Source of the DNA: CAZGMN01 sp964645765
GTDB taxonomy: Bacteria; Acidobacteriota; Aminicenantia; Aminicenantales; Aminicenantaceae
Direction: 5' to 3'
Assembly: GCA_964645765.1 (NCBI GenBank)
Contig: CAZYBE010000026.1
Coordinates: forward strand, 1-42,437
Length of the DNA: 42,437 nt
Of the stretch, positions 16,947-25,170 are shown piece by piece. The translations under genes and the position numbers were made by a program. The notes below the pieces were generated by a model. That model made no database searches. It saw only the letters and a list, made by a program, of their open reading frames with translations, and was not told the DNA's origin. Position 1 is the first letter of the stretch. Each line of letters opens with the position of its first letter.

Positions 16947-18215
16947 TTATTTCTTGGGCCTCTTGTAGCGCGGCCGATAATCGACCCAGTTTTCTATGAA
17001 CTTGCGCTCGCCGGCTTTTTCTTCCGCCGCGAGAAGCGACTCGAAAATGGCTTTAAGATGGGCATAAGGCAAAGTGCCGATGACCATCCTGTTATTGATA
17101 ATCATGGTCGGTGTGGAGCGGATGCCGTAGGAGAATTTCTCTGATGTTTTTTCATATTCAGCTCCGGTATTGATAATCTGCTGGATTAAATCCTTGGTCT
17201 TCTGGTCGTTAAGCGCCGCCTCCACCCCATATTTTTTCGCAAGCTGCAGGCGCCATTCAGGATTTTTGGCTTTAGCAAAATTAGCGAAGATTTCATCGTG
17301 AATCTGGTTGAACTTGGCCGGGTCGTAAGCCGCAAAGAAAGAAAGGTCGCAGGAGCCGGGATGAAGATTTTTTTCAACCACAGTGTTGCACTTGGCCTCG
17401 AGCGGAAAAAATTGAAAGGCGATATTTATCTTTCCCTGGTACTCCTTTTTCAGCTTTTTAAGCTGCTCGTTCAGATACCAGCAGTCTGGACAGAGAAGGT
17501 CAGCATATTCAATCACCCGAATTGGAGCATCCTCGAAGCGTTCCGTGGCCTTGGCTGTCCAGAAGGGTGAAACGAGGCTTGGATTCTTGACTTCAGCCAG
17601 GCTGTAATATTCTTTAACCACGCGGGTCGCCACCCCGCCCGTCTGTGCATCCTGTTTAGCTGCATAGAAGAGATGGAAGCCGTAAGCCCCGATGAAGGTG
17701 ATGAGGGCGAAAATAATTAAATATTTGAGCGAAGGAGCCAGAAAAGCCCGGATTGTCCCGAGCAATCCACGCCTCTCTCCAGCCAGGCCATATTTCCAGA
17801 ATAGAAAAAGGCTGAGAAGAGAAAACAGATAATAGCCGCCGCAGAACAGGCAGAGACTTTTCAGGAAGAAAACAGAATAAACAAAGAGGGCGACAACTCC
17901 AAGGCCGTTGAGGAGAGAGAGAGATTTATTGGTCCGCTCTAAAACTGCAGACGGGACAAGCGCACCAAGAATGACCAGCGCTCCCAATATCAGCCCGAAA
18001 TAGCCCAGGGGAACTCCTTTGAAATGCGCAATCGAGGAATAGGCAGAGCTGTCACAGTTGAAAAAGGGACTGATGTCGCAAAAAGAGCCTGAAAAAATTG
18101 TTAGAGGGAAATTGGCGTTGAAGAAGTGCCGGATGGTTAATACCGAAGCGACAACCATTCCAACTCCTGCGATAAAGCTCCAAAAACGCAGCCACCCTCT
18201 TCCATTAAGCGTCAA
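16947..18215 (-). CDS. VKOR-DsbA fusion, disulfide-bond-forming enzyme
   Basis: 422 aa. The N-terminal half is a bacterial vitamin K epoxide reductase homologue with about five membrane segments: loop cysteines C46 and C54 (FCDISPFFNC), nearby Ser56-57, and the quinone-side C122-x2-C125. After residue about 185 the exported half is a DsbA/thioredoxin-like domain with active site C242-P-D-C245 and a typical STPTMIINN cis-proline segment. Such fusions reoxidise their own thioredoxin domain with membrane quinone and so drive periplasmic disulfide formation. The start is TTG at 18215, supported by GGGAGAGAG just before it; later in-frame ATGs would delete the first helix. A promoter with extended -10 lies at 18255-18263. 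Confidence 0.92.
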   Translation of the reverse strand: MTLNGRGWLRFWSFIAGVGMVVASVLTIRHFFNANFPLTIFSGSFCDISPFFNCDSSAYSSIAHFKGVPLGYFGLILGALVILGALVPSAVLERTNKSLSLLNGLGVVALFVYSVFFLKSLCLFCGGYYLFSLLSLFLFWKYGLAGERRGLLGTIRAFLAPSLKYLIIFALITFIGAYGFHLFYAAKQDAQTGGVATRVVKEYYSLAEVKNPSLVSPFWTAKATERFEDAPIRVIEYADLLCPDCWYLNEQLKKLKKEYQGKINIAFQFFPLEAKCNTVVEKNLHPGSCDLSFFAAYDPAKFNQIHDEIFANFAKAKNPEWRLQLAKKYGVEAALNDQKTKDLIQQIINTGAEYEKTSEKFSYGIRSTPTMIINNRMVIGTLPYAHLKAIFESLLAAEEKAGERKFIENWVDYRPRYKRPKK

Positions 18216-18254
18216 AGCTCTCTCCCTGGCCGTCTCCTTTGGAATTTTTCGGCT

Positions 18255-18263
18255 ATTATAACA
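18255..18263 (-). promoter_or_regulatory. Extended -10 promoter element for the VKOR-DsbA gene
   Basis: On the minus strand the sequence reads TGTTATAAT: a consensus TATAAT (18260-18255) with the TG of an extended -10 one base upstream. No good -35 is seen at 17 nt. The TTG start codon is 40 nt downstream. Confidence 0.45.
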
Positions 18264-18372
18264 TAATCAACAGAAGAATTTGGAAGCTATCAAACAGTTG
18301 AACAAACAAAGTTTTTATTTCCCTTTGCTGAATATTTGCTGCGATGTAAAATAACAGGAAGGAGGTCGACTC

Positions 18373-19848
18373 ATGAAACGGAGTTTTATGTTTCTAATAT
18401 GTGCTCTTCTACTCTTTGGTTCCACGAAACACCAAGATAAATTTGTCCAGAATGATTACGCGGACACAGAGACCTACATGAAGGCCAGACAACGCTTGAT
18501 AGAAGCCGAATTGGCATTGCGATTTGATGCCGGAACGAGACTTACGCGAGAAGAAGAAGAGGCCAACCGTAGATTGATGGTGCTCAAACAAAAAGAATTC
18601 GAGCGGACACTCAGCCATTTCCCTCCTGCACACAATTTTCTTGAATCAAGGACCAAGGATATGATCAATCAATCTCCAATTCTCGAAATCATGAAACGTA
18701 TGCCAAAGGGCGGCATTCTTCATGTCCATAGCCTGGCCTTGGGAGATTTCCGCTGGCTGGTTTCGCAGGCGACATATCAACCGAACTGCTATATTTATTT
18801 AGGAAAAGAGAAAAGGCCTGTCCAGGGGACGCTGCGCATCTCTCCCAAATCGCCAGGAGAAGGATGGCAGCCGGTCACCGACCTTCGCCAAGGCACAGGT
18901 GATCTGGCGGGGTTTGATGAAAAACTCTATCGCTCGATCACTCTGGGTGAAGAAGACCTGAGTGAGCCTGATATCTGGGAAGAATTCTCCAATTGTTTCC
19001 GGCGGTCATTTGGCCTGTTCAATTATGACCACGTATACGAAGGCTTTTGCCGTAAGATGCTCAAGGATGTCGCTGAGGAAAATGTCCAGTATATCGAATT
19101 CCGCGGAGTTCTTGGTGGAATCGATGAAATACTAAAAGAGATTCAGCGCAATCATCCGGAATTTAATGTGAAATACGTTCATTGCGGCAAGCGCTCCAAC
19201 GACCACGAGCAAGTTGCCAAGAGTTTAAATTGGCTCTTGGAGCAACGCAAGGCCAATCCTCATCTCATAAAGGGGTTTGACCTGGTCGAAGAAGAGGACA
19301 GAACACACACGAATCTTTATTTCATCAATGAACTCCTGAACGCCCGACGTGAGGCAGAGAAGCACAATATCACCTTGTCCCTCTATCTTCATTCCGGCGA
19401 GAGCAACTGGGTGGAAAACGAAAATCTTTATGATGCCATCCTGCTTGATGCAAAAAGGATTGGCCACGGCCTTGCGCTCGTCAAACATCCTCTCCTCATG
19501 CAAATCGCAAAAGAGCGAAACATCGCCATCGAGATTTGCCCGATCAGCAACCAAGTCCTTGGTTATATTCCAGACCTGCGCAACCACCCCGCCATCACCT
19601 ACATCAACAGCGGCCTGCCGGTTGTCCTTTCTCCAGATGACCCGGGCATCATGCGCTATACATTCTCTTATGACTTCTATGTTGCTTTCATGGCCTGGGG
19701 GCTTGATTTGAAATGCCTCAAACAACTGGCGGTGAATTCACTCCTCTACTCTGCAATGGACAGTGAGGAAAAAAATAAAGCTCTGGAGACATGGAAAAAG
19801 AAATGGGCAGGCTTTGTTACTTGGCTTGCCGCTTACCCTCTTAACTGA
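18373..19848 (+). CDS. Exported adenosine deaminase-like protein (ADGF/ADA2 type)
   Basis: 491 aa with an N-terminal signal (residues 3-17) and a strong AAGGAGG before the ATG. The adenosine-deaminase barrel begins at about residue 108. Zinc ligands are H117-V-H119, H340 in LYLHSGESN with catalytic Glu343, H365 in RIGHGLAL, and D422-D423 in SPDDPGI. The roughly 100-residue helical region before the first zinc motif, the long spacing and the export signal fit the ADGF/ADA2 branch rather than cytosolic Add. It should deaminate adenosine or a related nucleoside outside the cytoplasm. A TAAAAT about 30 nt upstream with TTGCTG 16 nt before it is a weak promoter candidate. It is flanked by convergent or divergent genes, so probably monocistronic. 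Confidence 0.85.
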   Translation: MKRSFMFLICALLLFGSTKHQDKFVQNDYADTETYMKARQRLIEAELALRFDAGTRLTREEEEANRRLMVLKQKEFERTLSHFPPAHNFLESRTKDMINQSPILEIMKRMPKGGILHVHSLALGDFRWLVSQATYQPNCYIYLGKEKRPVQGTLRISPKSPGEGWQPVTDLRQGTGDLAGFDEKLYRSITLGEEDLSEPDIWEEFSNCFRRSFGLFNYDHVYEGFCRKMLKDVAEENVQYIEFRGVLGGIDEILKEIQRNHPEFNVKYVHCGKRSNDHEQVAKSLNWLLEQRKANPHLIKGFDLVEEEDRTHTNLYFINELLNARREAEKHNITLSLYLHSGESNWVENENLYDAILLDAKRIGHGLALVKHPLLMQIAKERNIAIEICPISNQVLGYIPDLRNHPAITYINSGLPVVLSPDDPGIMRYTFSYDFYVAFMAWGLDLKCLKQLAVNSLLYSAMDSEEKNKALETWKKKWAGFVTWLAAYPLN

Positions 19849-19879
19849 CAAAAGATTTTCGCTGTGTTAATAGTCAGGG

Positions 19880-20815
19880 CTATTTATTATCTTTGCTTTC
19901 GCTGGTTTCTGGCTCCTCATCGATAATGACACCATATAAGTTGCCTGATGGCGGAGTACCTCTTTTCTCAATAGAAACCTTGCATTCTCGGAAATGAGGC
20001 TTATCCTTTCGGTTATGAGATATTAACACCTGGACCACTTTCCAGCTCAATTGGCCCTGCTGGGTCATTGCGGTTATCTCCTCCAAGGCCGTCCTGTTGT
20101 CATAGGGAGTGGGCCGATAAGGCCTTGGCGAAAGCAGAGCATCGTAAACGTCGCAGGCAGCAATGGTCTCTACCATGATATCTCTCAATGAGATGCCGAG
20201 AGGATATCCAGATCCATCTCTTCGTTCATGGTGTTCTTTGGCTACCCTTGCCGCAAAACTCCGCTGGTCTTGATGGAAATAACTGAGCAGCACATAGCCG
20301 GCTGAGGTATGGTGCTCGAGAATGTTCCTGTTTGTTCTTGTCAGAGGGTCGCTCTTTTTCAATATTTCAAGGGGAACGCATATTTTGCCGAAATCATGTA
20401 TTGTGCCGGCCATTGCCTCCATAATCAAGTCCTCGGATTTTCCAACCAGGTCTCGAGCCAGAATTGTTGACAAAGCAAACACCATGAGAGTGTGTCGGTA
20501 AGTATAAAAATCTTGTTCTTTAAAATAGCTGAGGAACTCCAGAACAGGCGCAATGAAACTGATCTTCTTCATCAGGCTGAAGGCAAATTCTCTCTCTTGC
20601 TCCCCGAAGATTAAATTATATGGAGGCTCTTGGAGTAGGCGCCGTAGATCATGATAGATAGTGCCATGCTCTAAAAAAGGAATTCCCTTATAAGATGTGC
20701 CTCTATTTTTTGTGATTAATTCATCCAGGACCTTGGACGTTAGCTTATTGCCTGCTGGAAGCAGCAATCGGCTGTCTAATGTATAAACTGGAAAATCGAG
20801 CTCAATGGTCCTCAT
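19880..20815 (-). CDS. HD-GYP domain protein, probable c-di-GMP phosphodiesterase
   Basis: 311 aa. The N-terminal 100 residues carry no recognised sensor. The HD-GYP domain follows: H108, the HD pair H140-D141 in IHDFGK, His168-169, H195-H-E-R-R-D-G-S-G-Y-P205, and CDVYDALLSPRPYR at 221-234. All metal-binding positions and the GYP signature are intact, so hydrolysis of c-di-GMP is expected. It is cytoplasmic, as no membrane helix is seen. GAAGGA lies about 10 nt before the ATG. It stands alone: the gene downstream is convergent and the RsbW-like gene upstream is 170 nt away on the same strand. Confidence 0.9.
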   Translation of the reverse strand: MRTIELDFPVYTLDSRLLLPAGNKLTSKVLDELITKNRGTSYKGIPFLEHGTIYHDLRRLLQEPPYNLIFGEQEREFAFSLMKKISFIAPVLEFLSYFKEQDFYTYRHTLMVFALSTILARDLVGKSEDLIMEAMAGTIHDFGKICVPLEILKKSDPLTRTNRNILEHHTSAGYVLLSYFHQDQRSFAARVAKEHHERRDGSGYPLGISLRDIMVETIAACDVYDALLSPRPYRPTPYDNRTALEEITAMTQQGQLSWKVVQVLISHNRKDKPHFRECKVSIEKRGTPPSGNLYGVIIDEEPETSESKDNK

Positions 20816-20985
20816 AAACTAAAATCCTTCAAGCTCGGGACAAAAAAAAGCACTTGATAACTCATTTAAAAAATCATGCCAGAATCTGGATTCGAGCCTC
20901 AATTGCCGCTCCCTCTTAATTGATATTGCCTATTAACGTGTTTGCAGCTTATATCTTAGCAAAATAATATGGTCAATTAAAGGTT

Positions 20986-21453
20986 TTAAGTTGATTGATC
21001 AGAAGCTTCGGCTGCTTTGATAATCTTATAGATGGTGAGAACGTTCTGATCGTTCTCTCTCTTGTAATCAAACCCATCCATAAAAGTGCGCGAGAGGAAA
21101 ACCCCAAGTCCCCCCTTTTTTTCGCTCCTGATGATTTCTTTTATATCGGGTTTTTTTAATGTCCTTGGGTCAAAAGGAATTCCGCTGTCCCTTATCTCAA
21201 AAAAAATCTTTTCATCGTCCTTCCAGGTCTTGAGCAAAATCTCACCCTGTTTAAGGGGATAGGCATATCTGATGATATTTATGCATATCTCCAGCAATGA
21301 TAACTCAATCTTGAAATAGTCTTTATCCGAGATGTTAAGACCGGAAAGATTTTTCTTTAGAAAATCTCTTATCTTATCTAAATCAGCCAGGTCATTTTCC
21401 ATTTTCAACGTCCTTACTCGCGAGATTTTTCTATCGCGCAAATTCTGCATCAT
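20986..21453 (-). CDS. RsbW-like anti-sigma factor / HATPase_c_2 protein
   Basis: 155 aa GHKL-type ATPase domain. The N-box is in IELSLLEICINIIRYAYP (18 residues; Glu and Asn spaced as EICIN), the G1 box in EIRDSGIPFDP, and the G2-like segment in KKGGLGVFLSRTFMD. RsbW/SpoIIAB proteins bind a sigma factor and phosphorylate a STAS-domain antagonist. A STAS protein is encoded at 5134-5481. Two starts are possible: ATG 21453, or the internal ATG before ENDLADL with AAGGA 8 nt upstream. The domain needs only residues from about 15 onward, so the shorter form is workable. No sigma factor gene is adjacent. Confidence 0.85.
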   Translation of the reverse strand: MMQNLRDRKISRVRTLKMENDLADLDKIRDFLKKNLSGLNISDKDYFKIELSLLEICINIIRYAYPLKQGEILLKTWKDDEKIFFEIRDSGIPFDPRTLKKPDIKEIIRSEKKGGLGVFLSRTFMDGFDYKRENDQNVLTIYKIIKAAEASDQST

Positions 21454-21556
21454 TTTGCTTCATGCTCTCCACATTAAAAAATTAAACTCTAATGCCTATA
21501 CCTCAGACTCTTGCCTAATTTATAACAAAAGAAAAAATGATGTCAATGAGGAATTA

Positions 21557-21807
21557 GCATTTCCAATTCCGTGATTGGATAGAGTTTTGGGAAATAGCCT
21601 CGCTCCCAATCGGATTTTTAACGCCATTCTCCATTCGCTCTTCTCGGCGGCTGCGGAACTCGCTCCGCTCAGACATCCTCGCCGCCCGACTTCGTCGGGT
21701 TCCCTCAAAGAGCGAATATCGAAGGCTAAATCCTCAATGGTAGCTACGGCTATTTCCCAAAACTCTAACCTAAACATAGCAATCTGATATCACGGAATTG
21801 GAAATGC
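21557..21807. mobile_element. Small TIR element 2, carrying a nested copy of repeat A
   Basis: The 19-bp ends GCATTTCCAATTCCGTGAT (21557-21575) and ATCACGGAATTGGAAATGC (21789-21807) are perfect inverted repeats. Inside, 21581-21766 is a complete repeat A. No transposase is encoded. No convincing target-site duplication is seen outside the ends. The element fills most of the 377-base gap between the RsbW-like gene and the DUF5107 gene. Confidence 0.85.
21581..21766 (+). repeat. Interspersed repeat A, copy 3 (complete, 186 bp)
   Basis: Perfect 19-bp inverted ends AGAGTTTTGGGAAATAGCC (21581-21599) and GGCTATTTCCCAAAACTCT (21748-21766). The interior contains short hairpins, for example CGACTTCGTCG, and the GGCGGCTGCG block shared with 1-108 and 9187-9276. 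It is embedded in the larger TIR element at 21557-21807. Confidence 0.85.
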
Positions 21808-21830
21808 TTTCTGTGAGAAAATTGAAGAGC

Positions 21831-24800
21831 CTACTCTAAAAAGCGTCTTTCAGAAATAAAAAGCGATATCTGTCTCGATGATGGCTCTATGGCGAGGGCA
21901 TTCTGCAGGTACTCCTCTGCCCTGCTCTTTTCCCCGAGAGCAGCACAGGCTTTTGAAGCCAATAGAAGATAATAAGCATTCTTGCTGCGTTCGATCATAG
22001 CTTCAGCTTCTGACTTTATCTTCAGGAGAAGCTCTTCTGATTCCTCATCTCTGCCGAGTTTCTTCAAGGCAAGAGCCCGGTAATAAGAATGCTCGCTTAG
22101 AACACCCGCCTGCATCCTTTCGACTCTCTTGAAATAGTCCTCGGCGATTTTCTTGTCTCTCATTCTCTCGTAGCACAGCCCGATGAAAAAATACTCTCGG
22201 CTGAAGGTTGGCTCAGGAGGCATCCCTGACCCTAGATTTTCAGGATAATCCATGGCTGCAAAAAGGTCTTTTTTCGCCTTCTCATACTTTCCTTTCGCCA
22301 GCAAGGAGTAGGCTCTTCCCAAGCAGGCAAGAACATAAACCTCTCTGGCGCCGGTCCAGCCTTCCCAGGGAAGGAAGGAATTCTTCTCCAGAATCTCCAA
22401 GGCCTCGTCGTATTGTCCGCTGTCCAGATAATACTCTGCCCTGCTCAGGAGATAATTGAAGTTCTTCTTGACCTCCTTAGGCGCACCTTTGTAAAGCTTA
22501 TCCCTTTGAGCCTCTTTTCTGCTTATGGCATAGAGTTCATCGAGTGCGACATAAAGGCGAAAATCATCTCGAGCGCAGGAGATGGCCTTTTCATACATTT
22601 TCTCGGCCATTCCATAGTCTTTGAGTCTCTTCCAGTATATCTCACCGAGGTTTCTGTAGAGCACAGAAAATTGGGGGGAATATTCCGCTGCTTTTCTGAA
22701 GCACTCAAGCCCTTCCTCCCATCTCAACTTGGCAGTGAGCAGGTTCCCAAGATAATAGAGAGCTTTCCAATCAGAAGGATTGTAGCTCAAAGCCAGGCCG
22801 AGCACCCTCTCTGTCTCAGCTCTAAAGGGAAAGACAAAATCCGCGCTGCAGGAGGCTGCCTTCTTGAAGCTCTTCTCGGCTTCCTCTTTTTGTCCAAGTT
22901 TATCATTGAAGTAACCGAGATAATAATAAAGGAGAGGATGCTCTTTTGCGTCGGCGTTTTCAAAATAGGTCGCAAGCACAGCTACGGCGTCCTCGACGAG
23001 GTTCATCTCAGAATAGTCCGAAGCCGCTTCGAGATAATACTCAGGGTCAGACCTCAATATTTCAAGCTCGCTTCGCCCGGAGATAAGCTTCTTCTCTAAC
23101 AGGGCAAGAAGGTCGATGGGATTCTCCTTTAAAATTTCTTCGATAAGCCTTTCTGCCTCTTTCCTGTTGCCAAGATGCCTTTCTGAAGCGGCCAGCATGA
23201 CCGAAGCTTTTGCATCATCAGGGTTGTTTCTGAGAGCATTCTTCAATAAATTCCTTGCTCCTTGATAATCCTTTTCCTCTATGGACAAAGCTGCAAGCAC
23301 ATAAGGTGCGACATGCCTGTAAGCCGCCCTTCTTGAAAGGAGATAAAGGTCTTCTTGAGTCCGTTCCGAAATCCCGAGATTGATCTTAGCAAGAGCACGG
23401 TAATATCGTGCTGTGTGGTCATCCTCATCTCTCTTGAGGACTTTCTCGAAAAGCCCGAGCGCCTCTTTGATTTTCCCTGTCTGATAATAAAGAATGCCCA
23501 GCCACTTCAGGGCTGGAGTAAATTCCGGGTCAATTTCAAGCGTTTTCTTGAATTGGCTTATCGCACCCTCAGTATCCCAATGCTTGATTGAATAATAGCC
23601 CTTGAGAAAATTTATCTCCGCTGACTCGGTCTTTGCCTCTTGGAAATCCGGCTGAAGTTCAGGCGCAGACACTTCAGTCTTTTCTGTCGTATAATCTATG
23701 ATTTTCTGTCCATTCCGATCAAGGAATTCAAGCCTGCATGTTTTCAAACTTTCTTCGAGCTCAACCACTTTTCCATAAAAGCCTTGAGGTGAAATGTTCA
23801 GCTTCTCTGAAAATACCTTCTTCTCCCCGCAAAAAAGGCTGACTTCAGCGCCTTCGAAGGCCTTGGTCGTATTGAGGGCAATCCAAACGCTTCTATCTCT
23901 CTTTTCGAAGTTTAGGGCGGCGTCAGGGACGGCCTTTATAAAACCGTGCATTCTCTTCACCGGATACCACCATTCCTCCCACTGCTCAAGAAGATGGGGC
24001 TCAAAAATCCAGGTGTCACCCTGGGTGAGAAGCCTTCCGGCCTGTATCTCAATATACTGGCCATCTTCATCTGTGAGGAGCTTTTCCCAGATTGCGCCGC
24101 TCGGAGCCGTCCCCCATGTCCAGAATTTTTTTCCCGGGCTTTCGTATCGCGAGGCATAATGGACTGTGCCATTATCTCGTTCGTAATTATAAGCTCCGTT
24201 GTAATCTCCCTCGCTTCCGCAGAAATAATCATGAGCAGAGGCTGTATTTTTGTACCAAGAGACGTCCTTCCCGCCAACTATCGGCCAGGGCATTGGATTT
24301 CTTCTTCCGCCGGCATAAGTGTATTCAGCAGGCGGAAAAACAACCCGGGTATCGTCCCAAGCATGGGTGGCAGCATTTACCCAGAAATAGCCGTTGTTAT
24401 GGGTCAGAGTCCTGTTGAAAAGCCTTATCGTCGTCTTAAAATAAGACCTGTCTGGAAAAAGAGTGATGAAAACTTCCCATTCCATCCTCCTCGCCCATTC
24501 CACTGTTCCGACCACACAGGTTACACTTCCGTCGTCATTCTTAAGAATCTTGTAGTTGACAGGGGAGAAAGTGTTGACAGTATGCCCTAAGGTTGGGAAG
24601 TTCCACTCAATCCCTCCAGATAGCCATTCTCCTCGCAGAGCGACGAGTCCTGGCTTGATGACATGGTTGTAATAGATGAAATCAAAATTTTCGTTTGTCT
24701 TATCGAGGGCTGCTAAAATTCTTCCCCCAATGTCGGGCAAAACGATGAGCATGATGTAATCGTTCTCCAAGACGACAACTTTGTATCTCTTCATCATTTT

Positions 24801-24989
24801 CTCTCGGGTTATATCTGTCTGCATCGGATAGGGATAGACCCTTAGATTCCAGAGAGGGGGGTTAGGGTCTTCTGGGCCTGTGAGATAAGTCGGAATTTCC
24901 ATCTCGACCTCCTGCACTCTGACCTCTGCCGAGATGGAAAGAGCTATAATGAAAATCGCGACAATAAAAAAGATTATTTTTCTTTTCAT
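21831..24989 (-). CDS. Exported DUF5107 and TPR protein
   Basis: 1052 aa from the ATG at 24989, preferred over 25004 because AAGGAG lies 6 nt before it and a signal peptide (MKRKIIFFIVAIFIIALSIS) begins there. Residues about 25-430 match the aldose-epimerase-like beta-sandwich of DUF5107 proteins: DIGGRILAALDK, GGIEWNFP, NAATHAWDDTRVVFP and WTWGTAPSG segments rich in Trp and Tyr. From about residue 455 a long array of TPR units runs to the end (for example DPEFTPALKWLGILYYQTGK, 20 residues). DUF5107 is linked with carbohydrate recognition or mutarotation; the substrate is unknown. It is expected in the periplasm or outer envelope. A hairpin at 25117-25139 separates it from the upstream NHL gene, so it may have its own promoter. 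Confidence 0.85.
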   Translation of the reverse strand: MKRKIIFFIVAIFIIALSISAEVRVQEVEMEIPTYLTGPEDPNPPLWNLRVYPYPMQTDITREKMMKRYKVVVLENDYIMLIVLPDIGGRILAALDKTNENFDFIYYNHVIKPGLVALRGEWLSGGIEWNFPTLGHTVNTFSPVNYKILKNDDGSVTCVVGTVEWARRMEWEVFITLFPDRSYFKTTIRLFNRTLTHNNGYFWVNAATHAWDDTRVVFPPAEYTYAGGRRNPMPWPIVGGKDVSWYKNTASAHDYFCGSEGDYNGAYNYERDNGTVHYASRYESPGKKFWTWGTAPSGAIWEKLLTDEDGQYIEIQAGRLLTQGDTWIFEPHLLEQWEEWWYPVKRMHGFIKAVPDAALNFEKRDRSVWIALNTTKAFEGAEVSLFCGEKKVFSEKLNISPQGFYGKVVELEESLKTCRLEFLDRNGQKIIDYTTEKTEVSAPELQPDFQEAKTESAEINFLKGYYSIKHWDTEGAISQFKKTLEIDPEFTPALKWLGILYYQTGKIKEALGLFEKVLKRDEDDHTARYYRALAKINLGISERTQEDLYLLSRRAAYRHVAPYVLAALSIEEKDYQGARNLLKNALRNNPDDAKASVMLAASERHLGNRKEAERLIEEILKENPIDLLALLEKKLISGRSELEILRSDPEYYLEAASDYSEMNLVEDAVAVLATYFENADAKEHPLLYYYLGYFNDKLGQKEEAEKSFKKAASCSADFVFPFRAETERVLGLALSYNPSDWKALYYLGNLLTAKLRWEEGLECFRKAAEYSPQFSVLYRNLGEIYWKRLKDYGMAEKMYEKAISCARDDFRLYVALDELYAISRKEAQRDKLYKGAPKEVKKNFNYLLSRAEYYLDSGQYDEALEILEKNSFLPWEGWTGAREVYVLACLGRAYSLLAKGKYEKAKKDLFAAMDYPENLGSGMPPEPTFSREYFFIGLCYERMRDKKIAEDYFKRVERMQAGVLSEHSYYRALALKKLGRDEESEELLLKIKSEAEAMIERSKNAYYLLLASKACAALGEKSRAEEYLQNALAIEPSSRQISLFISERRFLE

Positions 24990-25116
24990 GCTTATCTCCT
25001 TCATTTGCCAATCCTTAATTTCTTACTCGAAGTCAACTAATACAAACGAAAGCCGCTGCTCTTTTTTAGATGATATGGTATCTTCTTCGGAAGTATGAAA
25101 TCAAAGCTGAGGTCAA

Positions 25117-25139
25117 AGTTGAAGCCCACGGCTTCAACT
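25117..25139. terminator. 10-bp hairpin between NHL and DUF5107 genes
   Basis: AGTTGAAGCC (25117-25126) pairs perfectly with GGCTTCAACT (25130-25139) around a 3-nt loop, 32 nt after the stop of the NHL gene on the minus strand. It is followed by TTGACC rather than a T run, so it may be a processing or attenuation hairpin rather than a classical terminator. Confidence 0.4.
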
Positions 25140-25170
25140 GGTTCGCCATCGGATAAATAAAAATCGCTGA

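Noticed and set aside
20816..20985. Spacer between the HD-GYP and RsbW-like genes
   Set aside because: I looked for a small gene, RNA or repeat and saw nothing supportable.
22413..24590. Long plus-strand frames opposite the DUF5107-TPR gene
   Set aside because: They are shadows of the codon pattern of the real gene and lack recognisable domains.
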